Below, one piece after another: positions 44,781 to 52,258 of a stretch of 64,000 nt of DNA (its first letter is position 1; every line of letters begins with the position of its first letter). The notes under the pieces were generated by a model. The model was not told where the DNA came from. It was given only the letters and a program-made list of their open reading frames with translations, and did not search any database. The stretch comes from Mesorhizobium sp. B2-3-4 (lineage in GTDB: Bacteria; Pseudomonadota; Alphaproteobacteria; Rhizobiales; Rhizobiaceae). The DNA lies in NCBI RefSeq assembly GCF_006442315.1, contig NZ_VFVY01000012.1, positions 62,001 through 126,000 on the forward strand, in the 5' to 3' direction. Both the position numbers and the translations under genes were made by a program.

Positions 44781-46693
44781 GCCGGGCTCCCGGAATGCTG
44801 GACCTGCCGCAGCCACAGCGACAGCGAGGCCGAGCGCCAGACATACTGGACATCGAGCGGCGCCGCCCGTTCCGGCTGGCGCAACAGCCGCGCATAGGCG
44901 GCACTCACCTGTGGCAGGTTGACGTAAGGCGCGATGCGGCCGGCGTCCGAAACGAGCAGCTGGTCCAGCAGATCGCGATGGTTGCGCACCATGCCGTTGA
45001 CGAGATTGGCGGTGAAATCGATCTTGTCGCGCCGCCACTGGACCGCCGGCGGCAGGATGCCCTCCATGGCCCGGCGCAGCACATAGCGGCCAAAGCCGCG
45101 ACTGAGTTTCTCCTCGCCCGGCAGCCCGAGGCAGAACTCGACCAGCCGCTTGTCCCAGAACGGATAGCGCGGCTCGACGCCGAAATTGGCCGCGGCCTTG
45201 TCCAGAACCTCGAAAGAGTGCGGGACATAGCCGTTGGAGAGGATCCAGCGGTGGCTGAGCGCGTCGCTGGCCTGGACGCCGGGCGGCATATAGCCGGCCC
45301 GGTGAAAGCGCTCGGTGAGCTCGGTTCGTGTGGCGAGGTCCGGATTGACCAGATCGCGCCAGCCGCGCGGCGCCCGTATGGGCTTGCGTATCCGGTTCAG
45401 GACGCGGTTGCCCAGATGCCGCAGCCTGGCGATGCGCCAGGCCGGCCCGTAGAGGGTCAGGAACTGGAGATAGAGGCCGAGCGTGCTGTCGCCATAGGTG
45501 TCGGAAGCACTGCGGATCTCGCGCCACAACGCCATCCACCTTCCGCCATTGGCAAGCTCGTGCAGATGGCCATGTCCCTGTGAAACGACCTCGTCACCGC
45601 CATGGCCGTCGAGCAACACCTTGATGCCCTTGGCGCCCGCCGTCCGGTAGATACCGCGGGTCAGTGTCAGGCCAGGCGCCAGGAAGGTGCCTTCCTGCTC
45701 TTCCAGCACCCGGTCGAATTCCGCGAAGGGTGCGTAATTGCCGACAGGGATCAGCGTCGGGTCGGCCCTCTGCTGGTCCAGCACGGCATCGATGAAACGG
45801 CGCTCGTCCATCGACGAGCCCTTGTCGAAGACCAGCGAGAAGGTCGGCAGCTTCGGTTTCCGCTCGGCTGCGTTCCGCAACCCGGCGACACAGGCGATCG
45901 AGGAGGAATCGAGGCCTCCGCTCAGCATCGCGCCGATCGACGGGCTTCCGCGCATGCGGTTGCGGACCGATTGCGAGAACAGGTGGGCGAATTCCTCCGC
46001 CACATCGGACCGGGACGCTCGCTGCGACGGCTCGATCTGCCAGTACCGGCGCAGCACCACGCGCTGCGCGCTGACGGTCAGGCTATGACGCGCCGGCAGG
46101 GCGAAGATGTCGCTGTAGGGCGTCGACTGCGGGTCGTCGGGCAGCCCGGCCAGGAATCCCGAAATCCGGCGCTCGCTAAGGCGCGCACCGACGCCGTCGA
46201 GGCCCAGCATCGGCCCGATCTCGGAAGCAAAGGCAAAGCGCCGGTCGGCCGCGTGGTAATAGAATGGCTTGACCCCGAAATGGTCTCGCGCGCAGAACAG
46301 AAATTGCCGCTCGGCATCCCAGATGGCAAAGGCGAAATCGCCTTGCAGATGCGTGGGGCTGGCCTCTCCCCAGCGCAGATAGGCCCGCATCAGCAGCACC
46401 GCATCGGGGACCGAGCCGTCCCTGATGCCGAGCCTGGCGAGCAACTCGTCGCGGTTGTCGAGCCGGCAGTCGGCGGTGATGGCCAACTTGCCGCCTGCCA
46501 TCGTCAGCGGGCCGGGGCTGGCCTCACCGGTCGTGTTGAGCCAGGCGTGACCGAGCGCGATGCCGCCGTCCAGCCACCACGAGCTTCCGTCGGGACCACG
46601 ATGGCGCATGCGCGCCAGCATCTGCTGGATACCGCTCGCCGCTTCATCCGGCGCGTGGTCCTGTCGCAGCAGGATGCCGGCGACGCCGCTCAT
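44777..46693 (-). CDS. Lasso peptide cyclase (C protein, asparagine synthetase-like)
   Basis: A 638-residue protein starting at the ATG at 46693 inside the stop of the B2 gene. The N-terminal glutaminase-like domain keeps RHRGPDG but begins Met-Ser-Gly: the nucleophilic Cys2 of true asparagine synthetases is missing, so ammonia release is not expected. The C-terminal synthetase domain carries the ATP pyrophosphatase loop SGGLDSSS at 258-265 and DGHGGDEVVSQGH. Lasso C proteins use ATP to activate the ring Asp/Glu side chain and join it to the core N-terminus. All neighbours in the operon are lasso genes, which decides the function. Confidence 0.9.
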   Translation of the reverse strand: MSGVAGILLRQDHAPDEAASGIQQMLARMRHRGPDGSSWWLDGGIALGHAWLNTTGEASPGPLTMAGGKLAITADCRLDNRDELLARLGIRDGSVPDAVLLMRAYLRWGEASPTHLQGDFAFAIWDAERQFLFCARDHFGVKPFYYHAADRRFAFASEIGPMLGLDGVGARLSERRISGFLAGLPDDPQSTPYSDIFALPARHSLTVSAQRVVLRRYWQIEPSQRASRSDVAEEFAHLFSQSVRNRMRGSPSIGAMLSGGLDSSSIACVAGLRNAAERKPKLPTFSLVFDKGSSMDERRFIDAVLDQQRADPTLIPVGNYAPFAEFDRVLEEQEGTFLAPGLTLTRGIYRTAGAKGIKVLLDGHGGDEVVSQGHGHLHELANGGRWMALWREIRSASDTYGDSTLGLYLQFLTLYGPAWRIARLRHLGNRVLNRIRKPIRAPRGWRDLVNPDLATRTELTERFHRAGYMPPGVQASDALSHRWILSNGYVPHSFEVLDKAAANFGVEPRYPFWDKRLVEFCLGLPGEEKLSRGFGRYVLRRAMEGILPPAVQWRRDKIDFTANLVNGMVRNHRDLLDQLLVSDAGRIAPYVNLPQVSAAYARLLRQPERAAPLDVQYVWRSASLSLWLRQVQHSGSPA

Positions 46694-47184
46694 CGGCTGC
46701 CGTGGTCGACCAGATGGGCAAAACCATCGACGGACCCGCCAAGCACCACGTGGTTGTCGCTGACCAGCCAGGCATGCGCCTTCAATTGCTCGCCCGTGCC
46801 GCGTTTGATACCGATGCGGATGTTCGAGGCATTGCCCTGGCGTGCAAGCAGGTATTGGCCCGAAAGCGCCTGGGTCAGGCATGTGGCGCCCGGTACGAAC
46901 CGCGCGGCGGCCGCTACTCCCCAGGCGACAAGCCGCAACTCGCCCATGCTGGCGCATTGGCGCGCGTTGAGCCGGGTCACCATTGCTCGGACGCGGTTGT
47001 AGGAGAACAATGTCAGCCCGAGCCGCACGGCCGCGACCACCAGCAGGCAGCGGCCCAGGAAAAGCGCTTCCGAACCGTTCAAGGACAGAATTCTCGCGAG
47101 GCTCCGCCGGCCGTGCCGCTGCTTCGCCGGTCTTTGCCGCACAGCCATCGCCTTTTGCGGCGCCTGCCTAGACGAGTGCCTCAT
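46690..47184 (-). CDS. Lasso peptide leader peptidase (B2 protein, transglutaminase-like)
   Basis: The start is set at the ATG at 47184, overlapping the B1 gene by 17 bp, with AGG at the right distance; 164 residues. The C-terminal half is the Transglut_core3 fold: Cys102 in GATCLTQALSGQYLLARQG and His137 in LKAHAWL form the cysteine-protease pair, followed by LGGSVDGFAHL. The N-terminal stretch is basic and poorly conserved, with a hydrophobic segment (LGRCLLVVAAVRLGLTLF). B2 cuts the leader from the precursor before ring closure. Its stop overlaps the cyclase start by 4 bp. Confidence 0.9.
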   Translation of the reverse strand: MRHSSRQAPQKAMAVRQRPAKQRHGRRSLARILSLNGSEALFLGRCLLVVAAVRLGLTLFSYNRVRAMVTRLNARQCASMGELRLVAWGVAAAARFVPGATCLTQALSGQYLLARQGNASNIRIGIKRGTGEQLKAHAWLVSDNHVVLGGSVDGFAHLVDHGSR

Positions 47185-47467
47185 GTTCCAGCCTCGCCAG
47201 CCCGTTTTCCGCAAGCCCCTTCAGCAATATGTCGACGTCGGCATTGCAGCGTTCGGCGTCGACGTCGTAGCGGGCGAGGACGGCGTTGCGGATATCGGCG
47301 ATCGACTTGGGCTCCTGGATCAGGTCCCAGATGAAGGCGCCGACGCCGTTGAGGCTGTAATAGATATTGGATTTCAGATTGAGCAGCGCGAGGCCTCCGC
47401 CGAATTCGCAGGCCACTGCATCCTTGGTCGCGCTTATGCAATCGTGGTCAGATGGGTTCCAGTTCAT
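47168..47467 (-). CDS. Lasso peptide leader-binding protein (B1, PqqD-like RRE)
   Basis: The start is placed at the ATG at 47467, preceded by AGAGGTTTTAGG; 99 residues, typical of stand-alone B1 proteins. The frame is open upstream, but that part lies in the structured leader region. The fold is PqqD-like: FGGGLALLNLKSNIYYSLNGVGAFIWDLIQEPKSI forms the beta hairpin and recognition helix that grip the precursor leader, and the C-terminal helix (VDILLKGLAENGLARL) completes the domain. It delivers the precursor to B2. It is separated from the precursor gene by 146 bp with two hairpins. Confidence 0.88.
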   Translation of the reverse strand: MNWNPSDHDCISATKDAVACEFGGGLALLNLKSNIYYSLNGVGAFIWDLIQEPKSIADIRNAVLARYDVDAERCNADVDILLKGLAENGLARLEHEALV

Positions 47468-47533
47468 CCTAAAACCTCTTTCGCAACACGTGCCTCTATC
47501 GACAGGCTCGTGCATCGACATTGCTGGAGAAGT

Positions 47534-47598
47534 CGGGGATTTTCACCCCCGGCTCCTTCTTATGGTTTTTGGATCCTGGAGGTCCAACGTCATCCTCC
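47534..47598 (-). promoter_or_regulatory. Two hairpins between lasso precursor and B1 genes
   Basis: Two GC-rich inverted repeats lie between A and B1: GGAGG/CCTCC at 47578-47598, extendable to 8 pairs, and CGGGG/CCCCG at 47534-47551 with an 8-base loop. Neither is followed by a T run, so they are not simple terminators. They could stabilise the precursor end of the message or reduce read-through, so that precursor is made in excess over the enzymes. Confidence 0.5.
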
Positions 47599-47613
47599 GG
47601 GACCAGGATAGGC

Positions 47614-47766
47614 TCAAGAGAACGTGAGGTCGCCAATTGGCGTATGTGCGGGGAACGACGCATCGATCGCCGTGCTGCCGCCGCCGCCCTGGGTGATGGT
47701 TTCGATCGAACCATGCACGGTCAGGTTTGGCGTTTCGTACTCCTGCTTTTCAACATTCTGTTCCAT
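47614..47766 (-). CDS. Lasso peptide precursor (A), 50 residues
   Basis: This short gene starts at the ATG at 47766 with a strong ribosome site (ATAGGAGAGTAAA before it). The leader (1-26) has the RRE-recognition pattern: Tyr10, Pro13 (YETP), Leu15, Gly19, and the conserved Thr at -2 (Thr25, in ETITQ). The predicted core (27-50, 24 residues) begins GGGGSTAID and ends GDLTFS. Core Gly1 and Asp9 would form a 9-residue macrolactam ring. Bulky residues able to act as plugs follow (Phe12, His15, Phe23). The last residue is Ser24, the expected target of the kinase encoded in the same operon. All required enzymes follow downstream on the same strand. Confidence 0.92.
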   Translation of the reverse strand: MEQNVEKQEYETPNLTVHGSIETITQGGGGSTAIDASFPAHTPIGDLTFS

Positions 47767-47832
47767 TTTACTCTCCTATCGGGGACTGGAAACGGCCTGT
47801 CGATTGCCGTCAGCACTTTCATGCTGCGGCGC

Positions 47833-47862
47833 AATAGCTGCATGGCAGCATTTATGAGTCAA
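47833..47862 (-). promoter_or_regulatory. Predicted promoter of the lasso operon
   Basis: On the reverse strand TTGACT (47862-47857) and GCTATT (47838-47833) are separated by 18 bp, close to the alphaproteobacterial housekeeping pattern. Transcription would begin near 47826, leaving an untranslated leader of about 60 bases before the precursor ATG. Confidence 0.5.
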
Positions 47863-48032
47863 GCCTGATTTACCGCACGTTAATCAATTACGGGTTGCGG
47901 GCGTCACCATTAGTGTGCGCGGTGCTCAAAATTCGGCCGCTTTTGCATTGAAAACCACGTGGCGGAGTGCCTTTGCGGCATTTTCGCCAAGCCATTGATT
48001 TTACATGTATAAAAAACTTGCAAAGCTGCTGC

Positions 48033-48054
48033 TTTTTTAGGCTCGCCTAAAAAG
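48033..48054. repeat. Near-perfect inverted repeat upstream of the nucleotidyltransferase
   Basis: The arms TTTTTAGGC and GCCTAAAAA are separated by TC. The loop is too short for a good hairpin, so it is more likely an operator than a terminator. The binding protein is unknown. Confidence 0.45.
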
Positions 48055-48284
48055 CCGGAATTTCCTTAGCCTGCCCCTGTCGATTGCGCATTGAAATGCC
48101 CCGGCGGAGCCGGAATTCCGGCAGGCGCGGCCATCGCCCTTGAGCACGGCAGGCAAACGCTATGGTTGCAAAATTTCGCACTGCGAAAGGAAATGCTTTA
48201 CGGCGCCGTGGTTTTTGAGGATGCTTTGCTTCGCACTTGCAGCATACGCGTCGCGCAAACCGCTTTTTGGAGACTGTGCGCTCA

Positions 48285-49415
48285 ATGGCCTTGCCGGAAA
48301 GCTCTTATGAAAGACTGCGCGCCGCCGACCGCGCCGACGAGATCGCTTATGTCAGGGCTTGCTTACGATTGTATTTCGCGGGGCCGGATGCACCGGCCGC
48401 AGACGCGTCGACGCCGGATCTCTCCGACGCTGCCATCGCCGATATCGCCAGGCTGAACAAGGTCGCCACTTTCGTTCTGAAGGCCCTGTCGCGCGCGCCG
48501 GCGCAGGCGCGGCCGGCCGGGCTTTTCCAGTGGCTGGACACCTATCGCCGCAGGACGGTTTCGATGAACGCCGCCTGCCTCATGGATTCGATCGCCATCC
48601 ACGAGGCTCTGCGCGACAGGCGGATCGATTTCGTCTTCCTGAAGGGGCCGTTCCAGCAGCATCTGCTCTACGACGATCACTTCATGAAGCCTTCGGGGGA
48701 TGTCGACATCCTGGTTTCGCCTGCCGGGTTCCTGCACGCGCGCGAAGCGCTGCGCGCGATCGGCTACGAGGTGTCGGGCAAATCGCGTTCGGTCTGGTGG
48801 GTTCGCTTCCTCGGCGAACAGCACATGATCCGCGGCAGTGCATCGAGACCATCCACGGTCGACCTTCATTACCGGCTCCAGCAGCCCGGTTCGCCCAGTC
48901 CGAGGAATTCCGACGGCTTCCTGCGGCGAAAACGGCTGGTCGAGGTCGCCGGCGCCGAAGTTCCGTTCACCTCGGCCGCGGATACTTTGATGCTGTCTTG
49001 CATCAGCGTCGCCAAGGCGTTGTTCAACCGCGAACCCTGCGCCGGCTATGTCTGCGATATCAGGGCCAGCGCCAGCCGCCTCGACGAGGCCGATCAGCAG
49101 CGTGTGCTCGATGACGCGGTGAGCCAGGGACTGGACGACACCCTGTTGCTCGGTCTGCGCGCCGCCGATGTGCTTTTGGGCGGCACCGGCACGCTTCTGT
49201 CGGAGCGGGCCAAGCCGATCCTGTCGCGCATCGGCAATGAGGACCTGCTCAACATGGTCATCGCCCCGTGGCTGTCGTCGCTGCGCTGGCCGCAGCGGCG
49301 GACGGTGTTGTGGGAATTGTGTGGCCGGGCGCCGGTCCGCTACCTGGCCGAGGCCGGATGGGCGGCATCGGCCGACATCAGCCGCCGCATCTTCGAGCGG
49401 CCGGCCAGTCCGTGA
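48285..49415 (+). CDS. Nucleotidyltransferase family protein next to the lasso locus
   Basis: The start is placed at the ATG at 48285 with GGAGA 11-15 bp upstream; an upstream TTG at 48237 is possible. The 376-residue protein resembles the NTP_transf_5 family: FVFLKGPFQQHLLYDDHFMKPSGDVDILV holds the active-site Gly and the DxD metal-binding pair (GDVDIL), followed by a helical C-terminal region. Such proteins appear beside some lasso operons and in polysaccharide loci. It is divergent from the lasso operon and joined to the exoU-like gene downstream (its TGA is followed in frame by an ATG). It may modify the peptide or a sugar; unproven. Confidence 0.75.
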   Translation: MALPESSYERLRAADRADEIAYVRACLRLYFAGPDAPAADASTPDLSDAAIADIARLNKVATFVLKALSRAPAQARPAGLFQWLDTYRRRTVSMNAACLMDSIAIHEALRDRRIDFVFLKGPFQQHLLYDDHFMKPSGDVDILVSPAGFLHAREALRAIGYEVSGKSRSVWWVRFLGEQHMIRGSASRPSTVDLHYRLQQPGSPSPRNSDGFLRRKRLVEVAGAEVPFTSAADTLMLSCISVAKALFNREPCAGYVCDIRASASRLDEADQQRVLDDAVSQGLDDTLLLGLRAADVLLGGTGTLLSERAKPILSRIGNEDLLNMVIAPWLSSLRWPQRRTVLWELCGRAPVRYLAEAGWAASADISRRIFERPASP

Positions 49416-49480
49416 TGGCGATGGATATCGAACGCGTACAGGGCAAGGGCAGAACGGAACCTGTGCAAGAGGCAAACTCC

Positions 49481-50503
49481 ATGTCGACGACGAAATCCGA
49501 GGTCTGCGTGATCATCGCGGCCAAAAACGCGGCGCGCACGATCGCGGTTGCCATCGCATCCGCGTTGCGCGAACCGGAAGTGGCGGAAGTCGTCGTCGTC
49601 GACGACGGTTCCTCCGACAATACGGCGGAGGTCGCCCGTTCGGCCGACGACGGAAGCGGCCGGCTCGCGGTGATGCGCCTCGACGTCAATCGCGGCCCGT
49701 CCTTTGCCCGCAATGCCGCGATCGCCGGTTCGCGGGCGCCGTTCGTCAGCATACTGGATGCCGACGATTTCTTCCTCGAGGGCCGGTTTCGCAACCTGTT
49801 CGCCGGCGCCGATTGGGATTTCGCCGCCGACAACATCATGCTCATCAGGGATGACGCGACCGGCGACGCGACCAAGATCGTTGCTCCGGATTTTGCCGCC
49901 GATCCGGAATTCCTCGATTTCGAGAGCTTCGTGGAAGGCAACATCTCCAGACGTCGCGTGCAGAGAGGCGAACTCGGCTTCCTGAAGCCGGTGATCAGCC
50001 GCGCCTTCCTCGACCGCCACCGGCTGCGCTACGACGAGAGCCTGCGGCTGGGCGAGGACTACGAACTCTACGCGCGCGCGGTCGCCCACGGGGCACGCTT
50101 CAAGGTCATCCGTTCCTGCGGCTACGGCGCCATCGTGCGCGCCGATTCGCTCAGCGGCCGCCACAAGACGCAGGACCTGAAGCGGCTGGCCGACGCCGAT
50201 CTGGCGCTGCTGGCCATGGACAGCCTGCCGGAGGGGTCCAAGGCGGTATTGCGTCGGCACGAGCGGCATGTGCGCGACAAGTATAGGCTGCGCAATTTCC
50301 TCGACGTGAAGGCCGAGCGGGGCCTGGCGTCGGCTGCTGCGTATGCTTTCGCAAGCCAATCCAATCTCGTTCCCATCGTCCAGGGCGTGGCATCCGACAA
50401 GCTCGAGGCGCTGTTTCGCAGCGTTGGCCTCGTTTCCAGGAACAAGCACGTGCCGCCGCTGCGTTTCCTGATGGCCGGAACCAGTACGGGCAAGGGACCG
50501 TGA
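49481..50503 (+). CDS. exoU: Glycosyltransferase ExoU (GT2)
   Basis: A 340-residue GT-A enzyme. The start is the ATG at 49481, with AGAGG at the right distance, where homology begins (MSTTKSEVCVIIAAKNAA). An in-frame ATG at 49415 overlaps the previous stop (TGATG) and would add 22 residues. Visible motifs are VVVVDDGSSDNT, NRGPSFARNAAI, SILDADDFF (metal-binding DAD) and LRLGEDYELYARAVAHGARFKVIRSCGY. S. meliloti ExoU adds a beta-1,6 glucose late in succinoglycan repeat assembly. Order exoY-exoX-exoU is as in S. meliloti, except for the lasso locus in between. Confidence 0.82.
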   Translation: MSTTKSEVCVIIAAKNAARTIAVAIASALREPEVAEVVVVDDGSSDNTAEVARSADDGSGRLAVMRLDVNRGPSFARNAAIAGSRAPFVSILDADDFFLEGRFRNLFAGADWDFAADNIMLIRDDATGDATKIVAPDFAADPEFLDFESFVEGNISRRRVQRGELGFLKPVISRAFLDRHRLRYDESLRLGEDYELYARAVAHGARFKVIRSCGYGAIVRADSLSGRHKTQDLKRLADADLALLAMDSLPEGSKAVLRRHERHVRDKYRLRNFLDVKAERGLASAAAYAFASQSNLVPIVQGVASDKLEALFRSVGLVSRNKHVPPLRFLMAGTSTGKGP

Positions 50504-50793
50504 GGCGCGCAAGCGTTTGCGTTGCCTGGCTGCTGCGAACTCCATCACGCAAACCATTTCCATTGGATTTATGAGTTTACGAATTAGGTGGTTGCCTCGG
50601 GGCTCCGGGGATGGCAGTCTATGTTGCGGTGCAGCAAATTGAACGACCAGCCGAACTGGCCCCCGATCGGACTGGTCCGAAGTCTCTCTTCGTCAGAGGA
50701 ATTGGACGACGCGGTACGAGTTTTTTCAGCCCCGGTTGCGGGGATCGGCCAGTGGCCCGGCCTGAAAGCCGGTGATGACGGGAATTTAAGTTC
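50504..50793. other. Intergenic region with an EPS box
   Basis: About 290 bp between exoU and the next gene. No convincing coding frame; it contains the TGTTGC-type palindrome at 50622 and probably a promoter for the downstream genes. Confidence 0.55.
50622..50636. promoter_or_regulatory. EPS-cluster palindromic box, copy 3
   Basis: TGTTGCGGTGCAGCA has the same arms and 3-bp spacer as the box before exoY, with one arm mismatch. It lies 158 bp upstream of the gene at 50794. Confidence 0.55.
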
Positions 50794-51195
50794 ATGGCCT
50801 CGATATTCGGCTTCAGATCAAGGGATCCGGCTCGTGACCGGCAGACCGACGTCGCGCGCCTGGACCGGCTGGCGAGGCTGTTCGAGCAGATAGCGGCCGA
50901 AATCGATGCCGAGAAAACCGGCTTGGAGGCTCGCTACCGCAAGGAAGCGACCAACGCCGCCTTCCTCGTCGAAGCGATGGAAAACGGCTCCGCGTCCGAC
51001 CGTCGCTCATCCGAAGTCGACGCGTTGACGCAGTCGATCCTCAACACCGAGCGCCGCATCGCGGCACTGTCGCGCCAGGGCGGCGCGATGCGCGAGCTCC
51101 GTCATTCGCTGGATATGGTGTTCGATGAGAATGCGGCCACGGATTCGGCTGCCACCGTCCGGCCGGCCAGGCAGCAAGGAGCCGGCCGAGGGTGA
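50794..51195 (+). CDS. Hypothetical coiled-coil protein, 133 residues
   Basis: A small soluble protein I do not recognise. It starts MASIFGFRSRDPARDR, then has mostly charged helices with heptad-like spacing (LDRLARLFEQIAAEIDAEKTGLEARYRKEA and ILNTERRIAALSRQ), so a coiled coil is likely. There is no signal peptide or membrane segment. Codon use fits its neighbours. It lies between exoU and exoK, 143 bp before exoK, behind an EPS-type box, so a role in polysaccharide production is possible but unsupported. Confidence 0.6.
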   Translation: MASIFGFRSRDPARDRQTDVARLDRLARLFEQIAAEIDAEKTGLEARYRKEATNAAFLVEAMENGSASDRRSSEVDALTQSILNTERRIAALSRQGGAMRELRHSLDMVFDENAATDSAATVRPARQQGAGRG

Positions 51196-51338
51196 AGGCG
51201 GCGGCGCGGTACTGTTACGGCGGAGGTAATGCAAGGCTGGAAGTCGGGAGGGTAATTGAAGAGGTCAAGGTTGACCCGTTTGGCAGCGGTTCAAACGTCG
51301 ACTTTGGGTTGGGGACACAGCGCAAAGGTGAATTTGTC

Positions 51339-52208
51339 ATGAGTTCGGAACCAAAAACCATGTCCACGACAGCAATCGAAACCCCTTCTATCCTGCATTT
51401 CGACCGGCGGCGGTCCGGTCTGCCGGCTGCTTTCCTGCTCGCCGCCCTCGGCAGCCTGCCGATAACCCCTTCTCATGCGCAGGATATCCAGTCCGCGCCC
51501 TCTTTCGTCGACGACTTCAAGAGCCTCGACCGCGGGCGCTGGTACGTTTCAGACGGCTGGACGAACGGCAGCCATCAGAATTGCACCTGGTCGAAGGGCC
51601 AGGTCGAGCTGTCCGACGGCGTTCTTTCGCTCGGTTTCGCCAGGCAGAAGACCAAGGATCGCGATTTCGCCTGCGGTGAGATCCAGACCAAGCAGCGTTT
51701 CGGCTACGGCACCTATGAAGCGCGCATGAAGACCGGCTCCGGCTCGGGTCTCAACGCGGCTTTCTTCACCTATATCGGTCCGTCCGACAAGCAGCCCTGG
51801 GACGAGATCGATTTCGAGGTCCTGACCAAGGACACCTCCAAGGTGCAGGTCAACGCCTATATCGACGGCAAGGGCAAGAACGAGAAGCTGGTCGAGGTGC
51901 CCGGCGGCACCGACGGCGGCTTCAACGACTATGCCTTCGTCTGGGAAAAGGACAGCCTGCGCTGGTATGTCAACGGGCAACTGGTGAACACCATCACGGA
52001 TCCCGCGAAGCTGCCAAGCCACGCCCAGAAGATCTTCTTCAGCCTCTGGGGCAGCGATACGATGAAGGGATGGATGGGCGCGTTCGCCGATCCGGGTGAC
52101 AAGGTGTCGCTGCAGGTCGAGCGCGTCGCCTTCACCGCGCTCGGGCAGCCCTGCCAGTTTCCCGAATCGCTGGTATGCAGCGTAAAAGAGTTGGGAAAGA
52201 CGAATTGA
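51339..52208 (+). CDS. exoK: Endo-beta-1,3-1,4-glycanase ExoK (GH16)
   Basis: The start is the ATG at 51339; the 289-residue product has an unusually long n-region before the hydrophobic segment LPAAFLLAALGSLPITPSHA and a likely cleavage before QDIQ. The catalytic domain closely resembles S. meliloti ExoK: FVDDFKSLDRGRWYVSDGW, NCTWSKGQ, FACGEIQTKQRFGYGTYEARMK and the GH16 active site DEIDFE (nucleophile Glu156, acid/base Glu160). The protein is secreted and trims nascent succinoglycan-type polymer, lowering its molecular weight. It precedes ugd by 50 bp and may share its transcript. Confidence 0.92.
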   Translation: MSSEPKTMSTTAIETPSILHFDRRRSGLPAAFLLAALGSLPITPSHAQDIQSAPSFVDDFKSLDRGRWYVSDGWTNGSHQNCTWSKGQVELSDGVLSLGFARQKTKDRDFACGEIQTKQRFGYGTYEARMKTGSGSGLNAAFFTYIGPSDKQPWDEIDFEVLTKDTSKVQVNAYIDGKGKNEKLVEVPGGTDGGFNDYAFVWEKDSLRWYVNGQLVNTITDPAKLPSHAQKIFFSLWGSDTMKGWMGAFADPGDKVSLQVERVAFTALGQPCQFPESLVCSVKELGKTN

Positions 52209-52258
52209 ACCGGCCGGACCGAGAAGCGGCCCGCTGCCTTGGATGGGAATGAAACCGA

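Larger units (their letters stand above)
47767..48284. other. Divergent promoter region between lasso precursor and nucleotidyltransferase
   Basis: About 520 bp, more AT-rich than its flanks, without a convincing gene. It carries the lasso promoter (47833-47862) and a near-perfect inverted repeat at 48033-48054, preceded by TATAAA at 48008. It is the shared control region of the two transcription units. Confidence 0.65.

Noticed and set aside
47534-47551. Rho-independent terminator after the lasso precursor
   Set aside because: The hairpin is not followed by a T run on the coding strand.
47496-47714. 72-codon reverse-strand frame overlapping the lasso precursor
   Set aside because: It is out of frame with the precursor, has no ribosome site and no lasso leader motif, while the 47766 start has both.
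47624-47857. Forward-strand 77-codon frame in the lasso precursor region
   Set aside because: Antisense to the precursor and its promoter; no start signal.
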